NCBI GenBank assembly: GCA_045615765.1
Contig: JAZLFM010000043.1
Coordinates: 27,431 to 91,430, forward strand
Length of the DNA stretch: 64,000 nucleotides
From: UBA1715 sp045615765
GTDB lineage: Bacteria; Bacteroidota; Bacteroidia; Bacteroidales; UBA1715
Direction: 5' to 3'
Shown here piece by piece: positions 8,375-18,447 of the stretch; position 1 is the first letter of the stretch; each line of letters opens with the position of its first letter. Under the pieces are notes generated by a model. That model was not told the DNA's origin. It searched no databases and saw nothing but the letters and a program-made list of their open reading frames with translations. Position numbers and translations under genes: made by a program.

Positions 8375-9879
8375 TCTTCTGATAATTCTAAAGTATCGGC
8401 AATCCAACTGTCTGTAGGTGTTTCAATTTCCTCGCTTGGTAACCAGTGAGAATTTCTTTGTAGGAATTTGTAGTAATCGTAGTAATGCAAGAACGATTCT
8501 GTGAATAAACCAGCAATTCTGCTTGCGCCTTGTGGAGTAAAGTGAATATAGTCAGAACCGGCCCAGGCAGGTTTGTGAGCAACCCATTGTATCATAGAAT
8601 TTCGACCACCCATAACTTCAAACATATTCCAAAATGCAGCTCCGTTTTCTAATGCAACTTCTTTCATAGCTTCGACAACTTCTTCCACAAAAGGCCATGT
8701 TTGCAGTTCTCCGTCGAATTTTGTTGACATATCTGCGGGACCAATCACTAAAATAAATGCGTCAGGATAGATGTTTTTTACGTATCGAATCTGTCTGCCG
8801 AAATCTTTCTTATAGTTTTGTACAGATTCAAGAGAATGTATTGAAGGGACAGCATTTCCACCATATTCCATAATAATCATAGGTACTTTTAATGCTGTCA
8901 TAGTTTCTTTTAGTAAGGAAGACGATATGCTGGTAAAGAATGTGCCCGCGCTTCCGCGTAGTGGAATGTTGTCAACAACTACGCCTGTGTTGCTTTCTAA
9001 AGAAACAGCGTATAATTCAGCATTACCTTTTAGGTTTAATGTACATTCAGTTAAAGGCGTTTTTGTTGACCAGGAAATTTCTGTCAATCCAAATTTTTCT
9101 TCTTCCACAATTTGAGTTGAGTCTATACCTTTAGCTATGAGTTTTGCAGAAAAATTTTTAGCATTGTTTCCTAAAAATAGACGCACTTTGTAGAATTGTC
9201 GTGTGTGTGCGTATGTTTGTTTCCAGTTCCTTGCGACAAAATGAAGAGAAACAGAGCCTTTTAGTTCGCACATTTGTGCTAAAATACCATAGCGGTTGTG
9301 GCTAAGTTTTTGTCTCATTGTTCCCGAAGCAACATATCGTGGAAGACTATCAGAAAAGGTTTGCCCAACAGCAGTAGAAGGAACTAAAGGCATGATAGGA
9401 ATTAAACCAGCTCCATATCCTCCGAATCGTTCTTGGAGAGCTTCTCGTAAATATCCAGATATTCTGTCAACTTCGATTTGCGAATCTCCATAATGCAGAA
9501 TATGGAGATAACCTTTGGGATTGTCCAAAGCTTCGAACACATTGTCAAGAATAGACGGATCATTGTTAGGAAAGTAAATGCGTGCTACGCTTGTTGTGTC
9601 AAAATTCAAGAAAAATTTGAGTGAATCAATGAAAGCCAAAGAATCTATGTTTTCTGTTTCAGAATGTAATTCAGTAGAATCTGTAGCAAATGCTAATCCT
9701 TGTTCTATGTTTAGTAAGTTATCTTCAAGATTGAGCGAATCTTTCTTTTGTAAAAGTATATCTTCAATAGAAGGGAAGCGTAGAGTAAATTCCACACCAT
9801 CCTTTGGAAACACGAAACTTATAGCTCCGAGTAATACAAAGACGCTCAGGAAAAAGAGTATGCTATGGAAATTCTTCAT
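8371..9879 (-). CDS. Membrane-anchored SGNH-hydrolase-like protein, first gene of the O-acylation operon
   Basis: A 502-residue protein with an N-terminal hydrophobic anchor (about 5-25) and an SGNH domain in the second half. Visible blocks are LHILHYGDSQIEVDRI (GDS, nucleophile Ser), MEYGGNAVPS (block III, Asn-Ala instead of Asn-Asp) and DYIHFTPQGASRIAG (DxxH). It is a paralogue of the next gene, so the operon encodes two SGNH proteins for one MBOAT. Its promoter lies in the last bases before rnc ends. I chose the ATG at 9879, 14 bases after the -7 box. Confidence 0.83.
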   Translation of the reverse strand: MKNFHSILFFLSVFVLLGAISFVFPKDGVEFTLRFPSIEDILLQKKDSLNLEDNLLNIEQGLAFATDSTELHSETENIDSLAFIDSLKFFLNFDTTSVARIYFPNNDPSILDNVFEALDNPKGYLHILHYGDSQIEVDRISGYLREALQERFGGYGAGLIPIMPLVPSTAVGQTFSDSLPRYVASGTMRQKLSHNRYGILAQMCELKGSVSLHFVARNWKQTYAHTRQFYKVRLFLGNNAKNFSAKLIAKGIDSTQIVEEEKFGLTEISWSTKTPLTECTLNLKGNAELYAVSLESNTGVVVDNIPLRGSAGTFFTSISSSLLKETMTALKVPMIIMEYGGNAVPSIHSLESVQNYKKDFGRQIRYVKNIYPDAFILVIGPADMSTKFDGELQTWPFVEEVVEAMKEVALENGAAFWNMFEVMGGRNSMIQWVAHKPAWAGSDYIHFTPQGASRIAGLFTESFLHYYDYYKFLQRNSHWLPSEEIETPTDSWIADTLELSEE

Positions 9880-9893
9880 ACAGTAAAACTGTG

Positions 9894-9901
9894 CAAAGAT
9901 A
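9894..9901 (-). promoter_or_regulatory. -7 box of the SGNH-SGNH-MBOAT operon
   Basis: TATCTTTG on the minus strand, a perfect TAnnTTTG, 14 bases before the first gene's start. It lies just past the rnc stop. Confidence 0.6.
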
Positions 9902-9909
9902 CAAAACAA

Positions 9910-10689
9910 TTAGTTTTGTGTAGGGTTAGAATGTGTAAGATTCTGCTTTTCTGCAATTTCCTTTTTATACGAAGATCTTTTTGTATTTAAGGCGATTTTA
10001 GCCGCAGCTTGTTCTGCTATTTTCTTTGATTTCCCTTTTGCCTCACTTATCTTGTTGCCATCGATATATACTTCGGCTAGAAATAATGGTGTTTTACCGG
10101 TAGAAATGGCTTCTGTTTTGTATTCTAGTTTTAATTTGGTTCGTTGGCAATATTGCAGTAAAAGGCTTTTGTGGTTCGATTCACAATTGTTTTTTATATT
10201 CTTTTTTTCACTTATATGTGGTAAAATAATCTTTTTAATGATGAATTCTTTTGCCTTTTTGTATCCCAAATCTTCATATATAGCTCCAATAAATGCTTCT
10301 AAGCAATTTCCTATAGCATCATTTCTGCTGAGGTTTGGTATTTGTGCCTGGAGATTTCTTTGTAGCTGTAGTTCTAGGCCAATTTTGTTCATACTTTGTC
10401 TATTCACAATATTTGAACGAAGTGTAGAAAGAAATCCTTCATTTTCTTTAGGAAAATTGTCGTAAAGATAATCGGCGACGACACTTCCAAGTATAGCATC
10501 ACCAAGGAATTCCAAGCGTTCGTTACAGCCTTGTTTACTTGATTTTGTAGATGATTTGTGTGTGAAACTTTGTTTGTATATAGCAAGATTTTTTGGACAA
10601 AATCCTAATGTGTTATATACATACACAAAAAATTCCTTGTCGCAATCGGAAGTAAAAAGTAGTTTGAAGTGATAGTGTAATTTATTCAC
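9910..10689 (-). CDS. rnc: Ribonuclease III
   Basis: Cuts double-stranded RNA during rRNA and mRNA processing. The 259-residue protein has the RNase III signature NERLEFLGDAILG (about 56-68), a second acidic region (CLEAFIGAIYEDLG), and a C-terminal double-stranded RNA-binding domain (about 165-235). It starts with GTG and overlaps the end of fabF by 8 bases, the usual arrangement of acpP-fabF-rnc in Bacteroidetes, which implies coupled translation. A lysine-rich tail follows the binding domain. Confidence 0.94.
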   Translation of the reverse strand: MNKLHYHFKLLFTSDCDKEFFVYVYNTLGFCPKNLAIYKQSFTHKSSTKSSKQGCNERLEFLGDAILGSVVADYLYDNFPKENEGFLSTLRSNIVNRQSMNKIGLELQLQRNLQAQIPNLSRNDAIGNCLEAFIGAIYEDLGYKKAKEFIIKKIILPHISEKKNIKNNCESNHKSLLLQYCQRTKLKLEYKTEAISTGKTPLFLAEVYIDGNKISEAKGKSKKIAEQAAAKIALNTKRSSYKKEIAEKQNLTHSNPTQN

Positions 10690-11938
10690 TATATTTCTTT
10701 AAGATTAGGGTACTATTATGTCCTCCAAAACCAAAAGTGTTACTTAAAACATAAGTAACATTTCTTTGTTGAGCTTCGCCTAATGTTAGATTTAATTTGC
10801 TATCAATGTTTTCGTCCAACTGTGTGACATGCATAGTTGGAGGGATTATACCTGTTTGAATTGCAAATATAGAAGCAACTGCTTCTACGGCACCGGCAGC
10901 TCCTAACATATGTCCAGTCATTGATTTTGTAGAACTTATGTTTGTTTTGTATGCGGCATCTCCAAATAATTTTTGAATAGAAGCTAATTCTGTAATGTCG
11001 CCAATAGGAGTAGATGTACCATGTACATTAATATAGTCGATGTCTGCAGGTGTTATACCAGCATCTTCTAGTGCGTTTTTCATTACTTTTATAGTTCCTC
11101 GTCCTTCTGGATGTGGAGCTGTAAGATGATAAGCGTCCGAAGATTGGCCACAACCTACAATTTCTGCATATATATGAGCACCGCGTTTTTTCGCATGCTC
11201 TAATTCTTCCAACATAAGAGCAACGCCACCTTCAGCCATTACGAATCCGTCGCGTGTTGCGTCGAATGGACGACTTGCAGTAGTCATTTCTTCATTGTTT
11301 TCGGAAAGTGCTTTCATTGCATTGAATCCGCCGATACCACTCATATTTATAGGAGATTCTGAACCTCCACTTATAATCATATCAGCTTTGTTTAGGCGGA
11401 TGTTGTTTACAGCATCAATAATGGCATGTGAAGAAGATGCACAAGCCGATGATGTTGCATAACTGATTCCTTGTAAGCCAAATTTGATGGAAATCAAACC
11501 GGCAGCCATGTTTGGAATCAATTTTGTGATAGTAAAAGGGCTGAATCGAGGTATTTCGCTACCACTTTCGTAGAAACTTTTTAGTTCTGGTTCGTATGAT
11601 CCTAAACCACCGATACCAGTTCCCCAGATAACACCAATTCTATCTCGGTCTATTGTTTCTAAGTCAATTTGGGAATCTTGTAAACATTGTGAAGCCGCAG
11701 CTACGGCAAATTGTTCAAACAAGTCCATTTTTCGAACTTCTTTTTTATCCATGTATAGACTAGGATCGAAGTTCTTAACCTCGCATGCAAAGCGAGTCTT
11801 ATTGTTTTCAGCGTTAAAACGAGTGATAGGACCACTACCACTCGTTCCAATTGTTAGATTTCGAAAAATATCTTCTCTGGAATTACCTATTGGTGTAAAT
11901 CCTCCGATTCCGGTAACAACAACACGCTTTAATTCCAT
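10682..11938 (-). CDS. fabF: 3-oxoacyl-[acyl-carrier-protein] synthase II
   Basis: Elongates fatty acids by condensing malonyl-ACP with acyl-ACP. At 418 residues it has the full Cys-His-His triad: Cys166 in TSSACASSS, His in NVHGTSTPIGD (about 306) and His in KSMTGHMLGAAG (about 343). The C-terminal FGFGGHN segment is also intact. It sits 14 bases after acpP and is followed by rnc in overlap. Confidence 0.96.
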   Translation of the reverse strand: MELKRVVVTGIGGFTPIGNSREDIFRNLTIGTSGSGPITRFNAENNKTRFACEVKNFDPSLYMDKKEVRKMDLFEQFAVAAASQCLQDSQIDLETIDRDRIGVIWGTGIGGLGSYEPELKSFYESGSEIPRFSPFTITKLIPNMAAGLISIKFGLQGISYATSSACASSSHAIIDAVNNIRLNKADMIISGGSESPINMSGIGGFNAMKALSENNEEMTTASRPFDATRDGFVMAEGGVALMLEELEHAKKRGAHIYAEIVGCGQSSDAYHLTAPHPEGRGTIKVMKNALEDAGITPADIDYINVHGTSTPIGDITELASIQKLFGDAAYKTNISSTKSMTGHMLGAAGAVEAVASIFAIQTGIIPPTMHVTQLDENIDSKLNLTLGEAQQRNVTYVLSNTFGFGGHNSTLILKKYSE

Positions 11939-11952
11939 CGAAAAGATGATTC

Positions 11953-12192
11953 TTATTTCGTTTGGTTCTTTTCTATGAATGCGATAGCATCACCTACTGT
12001 AGAAATAGTGTCTGCTTGATCGTCTGGAATAGAAATACCGAATTCTTTTTCGAATTCCATAATCAATTCAACAGTATCCAAAGAATCAGCTCCTAGATCG
12101 TTTGTGAAGTTTGCTTCGTTTGTAACTTCAGCTTCGTCAATACCTAATTTTTCTACGATAATTGATTTTACTTTTGATTCAATTTCTGACAT
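11953..12192 (-). CDS. acpP: Acyl carrier protein
   Basis: A 79-residue acidic four-helix protein that carries growing acyl chains on phosphopantetheine. The attachment site is Ser37 in LGADSLDTVEL. It is the first gene of acpP-fabF-rnc and is divergent from purN. The 170 bases between acpP and purN are very AT-rich and hold both promoters; on the acpP side the best -7 candidate is around 12229-12236 and is imperfect. Confidence 0.97.
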   Translation of the reverse strand: MSEIESKVKSIIVEKLGIDEAEVTNEANFTNDLGADSLDTVELIMEFEKEFGISIPDDQADTISTVGDAIAFIEKNQTK

Positions 12193-12362
12193 AGTCTTAA
12201 TGTTTAGTTATTAATTCTGTTTTCGGGTGCAAATAAAAGTTTTTTTTCGATACAAAAAATAAAAAAAATATATTCTTTTAATTTTAAATTTCTTTTTTTG
12301 TTGATATTCAAATATTTATATTTTTGCAGTTTGAAAGTTATTAAGAAAATATCAACAATATA

Positions 12363-12935
12363 ATGTATACAATAGCCATTTTTGCGTCGGGTTCGGGGAC
12401 GAATGCTGAGAATCTTATAAAGTCATTTGCGAATACAGATATACGTGTGTCGCATGTGTATTGCAACAATAAAAATGCAGGTGTAATAGAGCGTGCAAAT
12501 AGATTACATACACCTGTTTATGTATTTGATAGAGCCGATATGAATGAATCTGATGCTCTTCTTAATATGTTGAAAGAGGATGCTGCTGATTTTATAATAT
12601 TGTCAGGTTTTCTTTGGTTATTACCATCGAAAATTACCCAATTATATAAAGACAAGATTTTAAATATTCATCCTGCCTTATTGCCTAATTACGGTGGAAA
12701 AGGAATGTTTGGTCACCATGTACATGAAGCAGTTATTGCTCATAATGAAAAAGAAAGTGGTATAACTATTCATTTGGTTAATGAACAGTATGATAGTGGT
12801 AAAACATTATTTCAGGCTGTATGCCCAGTGCTTCCTGATGATACGGCAGATTCTTTGGCAACTCGTGTTCATTCGTTGGAATATGAGCATTTTCCTCGTG
12901 TTGTGAGTGAATATATTCATTCTTATAAAGAATAA
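12363..12935 (+). CDS. purN: Phosphoribosylglycinamide formyltransferase
   Basis: Transfers formyl from formyl-tetrahydrofolate to GAR in purine synthesis. The 190-residue protein has the N-terminal phosphate loop ASGSGTNAENL (about 8-18), the catalytic segment NIHPALLPNYGGKGMFG with its Asn and His, and the later Asp in VNEQYDSG (about 139-146). It is transcribed away from acpP. A bidirectional terminator separates it from purL, which is convergent and in the same pathway. Confidence 0.96.
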   Translation: MYTIAIFASGSGTNAENLIKSFANTDIRVSHVYCNNKNAGVIERANRLHTPVYVFDRADMNESDALLNMLKEDAADFIILSGFLWLLPSKITQLYKDKILNIHPALLPNYGGKGMFGHHVHEAVIAHNEKESGITIHLVNEQYDSGKTLFQAVCPVLPDDTADSLATRVHSLEYEHFPRVVSEYIHSYKE

Positions 12936-12958
12936 ATCCTATTTTATTAAAATAAAAA

Positions 12959-12989
12959 AACGCCAACTCTAATCAGGGTTGGCGTTTTT
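12959..12989. terminator. Bidirectional terminator between purN and purL
   Basis: AACGCCAAC and GTTGGCGTT make a perfect 9-bp stem with a 10-base loop, with an A-run on the left and a T-run on the right. It can therefore stop transcription from both convergent genes. Confidence 0.85.
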
Positions 12990-13007
12990 GTTATGCTTAA
13001 ATTTGGA

Positions 13008-16000
13008 TTATTTATTTGTTTCAATCCATTTGCGTGCATTAACGAATGCTTCAATCCATGGAGTTACGACATCGTTCTTTCTGTCTTGTGGGTAATAAGC
13101 CCAGTTCCAAGGATATAATGCTCTTTCTAAGTGAGGCATCATAGCTAAATGACGACCGTCATTTGATGTGATACCTGCAGTGTCCCAATCAGAACCGTTA
13201 GGGTTTGCTGGATATGTACTATAATTATATGTAAGAGCTACATTATATTTAGACTTATCGTATGGGAACTTGAATTTACCTTCACCGTGAGCAATCCAAA
13301 TACCAAGAGAACTCTTTTCTAATGATTTAAGCATGATACTTGGACTTTGTTGGATTGTAACGCCAAGGAATCCTGATTCGAATTTATGTGAATCGTTATG
13401 TTCCATGTGAGGCTTTTCTGCATCTGTAGGGTTGATTAAGCCTAATTCAATCATTAATTGACAACCATTGCAAACACCCAAACTCATAGTGTCTTTACGA
13501 GCAAAGAAGTTATCCAATGATTTTTTAGCTTTCTCATTATATAAGAATGCGCCAGCCCAACCTTTTGCAGAACCAAGTACGTCAGAGTTAGAGAAACCAC
13601 CAACGAATACGATTAAGTTTACGTCAGATAAATCTTCACGTCCAGTGATAAGATCTGTCATGTGAACATCCTTAACGTCGAATCCTGCAGCGTGCATACA
13701 CCAAGCCATTTCACGGTCTCCGTTCACACCTTTCTCACGGATGATTGCAGCATGAATACCTGTTTTGGTTTTTCTGTGCAAATCAATTCCGTAAGGAGCA
13801 ATTTGTCCTGTGAAGTTTGTAGGGAATGTGTATTTCAATGGTGATTTGTCGAATGATTCAAAACGTTCTTTTGCTTTTACGGCACCACTTTGTTCACAAT
13901 CTAACAAGTATGAAGTCTTGAACCATGTTTTACGTAATTCACTGATGTTGAATTCATAAATACCATGTTGCTCGGAATTTGTAGTGTAAATAGAAAGCTT
14001 GTTGTCTTTATTCGAATAAGAACCAAATGCAAAACAAGATATGCCAGCAGCTTTTAGTTCATTAACCGTTTCTGGTGCAACTTGAAGTACAAGAGCAGGA
14101 TTTTCGTTGAAGAAAACTTCAACATCGTTGTTGTTATTGAAGTGAGTCAAATCAACAGCCATTCCGCCTTTTGTGTTTGCAAAATTCATTTCCAACAAAC
14201 AAGTGATTAAACCACCTGCGGAAACGTCGTGTCCTGCATAAACTTTACCGTCAGCAACAAGTTTTTGTACAGTGTTGAATGCTTTCGTAAAGTAAGCAGA
14301 GTCTGTTACGGTAGGAGTTTCTGTACCAAGTCCGTTTACGATTTGTGCCAATGCCGAACCACCAAGTTTTTGTCCGGATTTTCCAAAATCAACATATACT
14401 AAAACTGCATCTTCGATAGGTTTTACGTATGGTGTAACAGTTTTACGAATATCTTGAACTTCACCTACGGTTGAGATGATCACAGTTCCTGGAGAATATA
14501 CGGCATCACCGTCTTTGTACTTTTGTGTCATCGACAATGAGTCTTTTCCAGTTGGGATGTTGATTTCTAATGCTTTCGCGAAATCGCTTGCAGCTTGTAC
14601 TGCACGATATAAACGAGCGTCTTCGCCGGCGTTTTTACAAGGCCACATCCAGTTCGCACTCAATGAGATTCCTTTCAAACCGCCTTCGATTGGAGTAAGA
14701 ACTACGTTGGTTAAAGCTTCTGCAATAGACATGATAGAACCATTTTCAGGAGAAATCAAGCCAACAGCAGGTGCGTGACCTATAGATGTTGCAATACCTC
14801 TTTTGCCTTGGTAGTCGATTGCAACAACACCGCAGTCATTCAATGGCAATTGTAATTCGCCTGTACATTGTTGTGTTGCAATTTTACCTGTTACCGAACG
14901 GTCAACTTTGTTTGTCAAATAATCTTTACAAGCAACCGATTCTAATTGGAGTACTTGGTTTAGATATTCGTGAATGTTTTCTTGTTTTACATCCAATGGT
15001 TTGAAAGTTTCTTCAATTGTAGAATCTTTCATTATAGTTTTTGGAGGATTGCCAATCATATCGTCCATTTGTAGGTCGATTGGCTTTTCACCAGTTTTGT
15101 CGTTTACGATTGTAAATTGGTGAGTTCCAGTTGATTCACCAATTACGTACATAGGAGCACGTTCACGACTAGCAATTTGAGAAAGAAGTTCTACATTTTC
15201 TTCTTTCATAACCAAACCCATACGTTCTTGTGATTCGTTACCAACGATTTCTTTTGCAGAAAGAGTAGGGTCGCCGATAGGTAATTCGTTAATATGGATT
15301 GTGCCACCAGTTTCTTCAACTAATTCAGAAAGGCAGTTCAAGTGACCACCTGCACCGTGGTCGTGTATAGAGACAACAGGATTTACATCCATTTCACCTA
15401 AAGCACGGATTGCGTTGTACGCACGTTTTTGCATTTCTGGATTGCTTCGTTGAATGGCATTCAACTCAATAGAGTTGTTGTATTCGCCTGTAGCAACAGA
15501 TGAAACTGCGCCACCGCCCATACCAATACGATAGTTGTCGCCACCAAGAAGAACAACTTTATCTCCAATTTCTGGAGTATCTTTCAAACTGTCGTTTTTC
15601 TTTGCATAACCAACACCACCGGCCATCATAATAACCTTATCAAAACCGAATTTCTTTTGGTTCTCGAAATGTTCGAATGTCAATACACTACCGCAGATAA
15701 GAGGCTGACCAAATTTGTTACCGAAATCGCTGGCACCATTCGAAGCCTTAATCAAAATATCTTTAGGAGTTTGATATAACCATGGGCGAGGAGCGGTTGC
15801 TTTTTCCCATACACGATTAGGATCGTTCAATCGTGTGTACGAAGTCATATACACAGCAGTACCTGCAATTGGGTATGCAGCTTTACCACCAGCAATTCTG
15901 TCACGAATTTCACCACCAGTACCAGTTGCAGCACCGTTGAAAGGCTCAACAGTAGTAGGGAAGTTATGAGTTTCAGCTTTCAAAGAGATTACCGATTCGT

Positions 16001-16709
16001 AATCTTTTATTGTGAAATAGTCAGGTTTATTTTGTGTTTCTGGAGCAAATTGTTCAATCATTGGACCTTGAATGAACGCACAGTTGTCTTTGTAAGCAGA
16101 AACAACTCTGTTAGGATTTTGTTCCGTAGTTTGTTTAATCATTTTGAACAAAGAAAATGGTTTTTCTTGTCCATCGATTATGAAACTTCCACCAAAAATT
16201 TTGTGACGGCAGTGTTCTGAGTTTACTTGAGAGAAACCGAATACTTCGCTATCGGTAAGTTTTCTTCCAAGTTTTTGAGACAAACCTTCAAGGTATGCAA
16301 TTTCGTTTTCATTAAGAGCAAGACCTTCTTTTTTGTTGTATTCAACAAGATTGTCAATGAAGACAATAGGTTCAGGTTCGTGGTTAACTGTAAAAATATC
16401 TTGATTTAGACCTTCGTATTTGCGTTGAAGCATAGGGTCGAATGCACTTGTTTCGGTTTGTGGAAAATATTCTTCAATACGCTTAATGCCAGAAACGCCC
16501 ATGTTTTGTGTGATTTCAACGGCATTAGTACTCCAAGGAGTAATCATTTCGCGGCGTGGACCGATGAATTTTCCGTCTAGAGTTTGTGCATTGATGAATT
16601 GTGCATTTCCAAATAGCCAAGAAAGCTTTTCGGTAGTTTTTGCATCGAATGTTGAATCGGACTGTACAGCAAGTATTTTGTGCTGTTTGTCTTCAAAGAA
16701 ATAGATCAT
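13008..16709 (-). CDS. purL: Phosphoribosylformylglycinamidine synthase, large single-chain form
   Basis: Converts FGAR and glutamine to FGAM in purine synthesis. At 1233 residues it is the large fused form: an N-terminal PurS-like region, the ATP-binding AIRS-like halves (for example SAKAETHNFPT in the form SLKAETHNFPTTVEPFNGAATG at about 240), and a C-terminal glutamine amidotransferase domain with nucleophile Cys in SLGVCNGCQLMIELG (about 1090) and a late PHLERALYPW segment. A perfect -7 box lies 22 bases upstream. It converges with purN across a shared terminator. Confidence 0.96.
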   Translation of the reverse strand: MIYFFEDKQHKILAVQSDSTFDAKTTEKLSWLFGNAQFINAQTLDGKFIGPRREMITPWSTNAVEITQNMGVSGIKRIEEYFPQTETSAFDPMLQRKYEGLNQDIFTVNHEPEPIVFIDNLVEYNKKEGLALNENEIAYLEGLSQKLGRKLTDSEVFGFSQVNSEHCRHKIFGGSFIIDGQEKPFSLFKMIKQTTEQNPNRVVSAYKDNCAFIQGPMIEQFAPETQNKPDYFTIKDYESVISLKAETHNFPTTVEPFNGAATGTGGEIRDRIAGGKAAYPIAGTAVYMTSYTRLNDPNRVWEKATAPRPWLYQTPKDILIKASNGASDFGNKFGQPLICGSVLTFEHFENQKKFGFDKVIMMAGGVGYAKKNDSLKDTPEIGDKVVLLGGDNYRIGMGGGAVSSVATGEYNNSIELNAIQRSNPEMQKRAYNAIRALGEMDVNPVVSIHDHGAGGHLNCLSELVEETGGTIHINELPIGDPTLSAKEIVGNESQERMGLVMKEENVELLSQIASRERAPMYVIGESTGTHQFTIVNDKTGEKPIDLQMDDMIGNPPKTIMKDSTIEETFKPLDVKQENIHEYLNQVLQLESVACKDYLTNKVDRSVTGKIATQQCTGELQLPLNDCGVVAIDYQGKRGIATSIGHAPAVGLISPENGSIMSIAEALTNVVLTPIEGGLKGISLSANWMWPCKNAGEDARLYRAVQAASDFAKALEINIPTGKDSLSMTQKYKDGDAVYSPGTVIISTVGEVQDIRKTVTPYVKPIEDAVLVYVDFGKSGQKLGGSALAQIVNGLGTETPTVTDSAYFTKAFNTVQKLVADGKVYAGHDVSAGGLITCLLEMNFANTKGGMAVDLTHFNNNNDVEVFFNENPALVLQVAPETVNELKAAGISCFAFGSYSNKDNKLSIYTTNSEQHGIYEFNISELRKTWFKTSYLLDCEQSGAVKAKERFESFDKSPLKYTFPTNFTGQIAPYGIDLHRKTKTGIHAAIIREKGVNGDREMAWCMHAAGFDVKDVHMTDLITGREDLSDVNLIVFVGGFSNSDVLGSAKGWAGAFLYNEKAKKSLDNFFARKDTMSLGVCNGCQLMIELGLINPTDAEKPHMEHNDSHKFESGFLGVTIQQSPSIMLKSLEKSSLGIWIAHGEGKFKFPYDKSKYNVALTYNYSTYPANPNGSDWDTAGITSNDGRHLAMMPHLERALYPWNWAYYPQDRKNDVVTPWIEAFVNARKWIETNK

Positions 16710-16731
16710 AGTTTCAAAAATTTTTGATATG

Positions 16732-16739
16732 CAAATATA
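16732..16739 (-). promoter_or_regulatory. -7 box of purL
   Basis: TATATTTG on the minus strand, 22 bases before the purL ATG. No PurR-like or riboswitch-like structure is evident in the short leader. Confidence 0.6.
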
Positions 16740-16833
16740 GCAAGTTATTCCGAGGTAAAAAGGGGTGTTTATAAATAGTTAGAAATCGTATTCGTTTTTA
16801 TAAAAACGGGCAAAATCATACGTTTTTAATTTT

Positions 16834-16841
16834 TATCTTTG
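16834..16841 (+). promoter_or_regulatory. -7 box of prfC
   Basis: TATCTTTG, 16 bases before the prfC ATG. Confidence 0.6.
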
Positions 16842-16857
16842 CCGTAAAATTAGAATT

Positions 16858-18432
16858 ATGTTCGAACAAGAGATACAAAGACGACGTACGTTTGCGATTA
16901 TTAGTCACCCGGATGCTGGTAAGACAACTTTGACAGAAAAATTGTTGTTGTTTGGTGGTGCCATTCATGTTGCAGGTGCTGTGAAATCAAATAAGATTAA
17001 AAAGACAGCAACTTCCGATTTTATGGAAATTGAGAAGCAACGTGGTATTTCGGTTGCTACATCGGTAATGGGTTTTGAATATGAAGGTCGTAAGATAAAT
17101 ATCTTGGATACTCCTGGTCACAAGGACTTTGCTGAAGATACCTATAGAACTTTGACTGCGGTTGATAGTGTAATTATTGTTATTGACGTTGCCAAAGGTG
17201 TTGAGGAACAGACAAAGAAATTGGCTGAAGTTTGTCGTATGCGTAATACGCCGGTAATGGTTTTCATTAACAAACTTGACCGTGAGGGTAAGGATGTTTT
17301 CGAATTACTTGACGAAATAGAGTCTTTGTTGAATATTAAAGTTCGTCCATTGGCATGGCCTATTGGTATGGGACATGATTTTAAGGGTGTTTACAATTTG
17401 TATTCAAATAATTTGCGCTTGTTCGAGTCAAATGTGGAGCGTATAAAACCTGCTGAAAAGTTTGATAATATAAGTGATCCAGGCATTGATGCTATTATTG
17501 GCGAGCGTGCTGCAAGCAAATTGCGTGACGATGTTGAACTTGTGGAAACTGTATATCCGGAATTTGATGTCGAAGCCTATCGTCGTGCCGAATTAGCTCC
17601 TGTATTTTTTGGAAGTGCGTTATACAATTTTGGTGTACAGGAATTACTTGATTCGTTTGTGGAAATTGCACCGTCTCCACGAGATTCTAAGACGGATGAA
17701 CGTATGGTTTCTCCGTATGAAGACAAGTTTTCTGGATTTGTATTCAAAATTCACGCAAACATGGATCCGAACCATCGCGATAGAATTGCTTTCGTGAAAG
17801 TGTGTTCTGGTCGTTTTGAAAGAAATAAAAACTATTTGCATGTTCGCCAACAAAAACAATTGAAATTTGCGAACCCAACTTCGTTCATGGCAGAGAAGAA
17901 ATCTATTGTAGATGAGGCTTTTCCTGGTGATATTGTAGGTTTGTATGATTCAGGAAACTTTAAAATTGGTGATACGTTGACGGAAGGTGAGGAATTACAC
18001 TTTGCCGGTATCCCAAGTTTCTCTCCAGAAATGTTCCGTTATATTGAAAATGCGGATCCTATGAAGTTCAAACAATTGGCTAAGGGTGTTGATCAATTGA
18101 TGGACGAAGGTGTTGCCCAATTGTTTATCAATCAATTTAATGGACGTAAGATTATCGGTACTGTTGGTGCTTTGCAATTTGAAGTTATCGAGTATCGTTT
18201 GGAGCATGAATATAATGCAAAATGTCGTTACGAGCCAATACAATTATATAAGGCTTGTTGGTTTACATCTACAAACAAAGCGCAATTAGAAGACTTCAAG
18301 AAACGTAAATATCAAAGTTTGGCAGTAGATAAACGTGGTTGTGATGTTTTCTTGGCTGAAAGTATGTATGCGTTAGAAATGGCACAGCAAAATTTCCCTG
18401 ATATAGAATTCCATTTTACATCGGAATTTTAG
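16858..18432 (+). CDS. prfC: Peptide chain release factor 3
   Basis: A translational GTPase that removes RF1/RF2 from the ribosome after termination. The 524-residue protein has the full set of G motifs: SHPDAGKTTLTEKL (G1, 16-29), a switch region with EIEKQRGISVATS, DTPGHKDFAEDTYR (G3, about 84-97) and NKLDREG (G4, about 141-147), then the RF3-type domains II and III. Fifteen bases separate it from the cobalamin adenosyltransferase gene, so they probably share a transcript. Confidence 0.95.
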   Translation: MFEQEIQRRRTFAIISHPDAGKTTLTEKLLLFGGAIHVAGAVKSNKIKKTATSDFMEIEKQRGISVATSVMGFEYEGRKINILDTPGHKDFAEDTYRTLTAVDSVIIVIDVAKGVEEQTKKLAEVCRMRNTPVMVFINKLDREGKDVFELLDEIESLLNIKVRPLAWPIGMGHDFKGVYNLYSNNLRLFESNVERIKPAEKFDNISDPGIDAIIGERAASKLRDDVELVETVYPEFDVEAYRRAELAPVFFGSALYNFGVQELLDSFVEIAPSPRDSKTDERMVSPYEDKFSGFVFKIHANMDPNHRDRIAFVKVCSGRFERNKNYLHVRQQKQLKFANPTSFMAEKKSIVDEAFPGDIVGLYDSGNFKIGDTLTEGEELHFAGIPSFSPEMFRYIENADPMKFKQLAKGVDQLMDEGVAQLFINQFNGRKIIGTVGALQFEVIEYRLEHEYNAKCRYEPIQLYKACWFTSTNKAQLEDFKKRKYQSLAVDKRGCDVFLAESMYALEMAQQNFPDIEFHFTSEF

Positions 18433-18447
18433 ACGTTCTCGACTATA

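Noticed and set aside
16710..16857. Purine riboswitch before purL
   Set aside because: The leader from the -7 box to the ATG is only about 22 bases; there is no room or matching structure.
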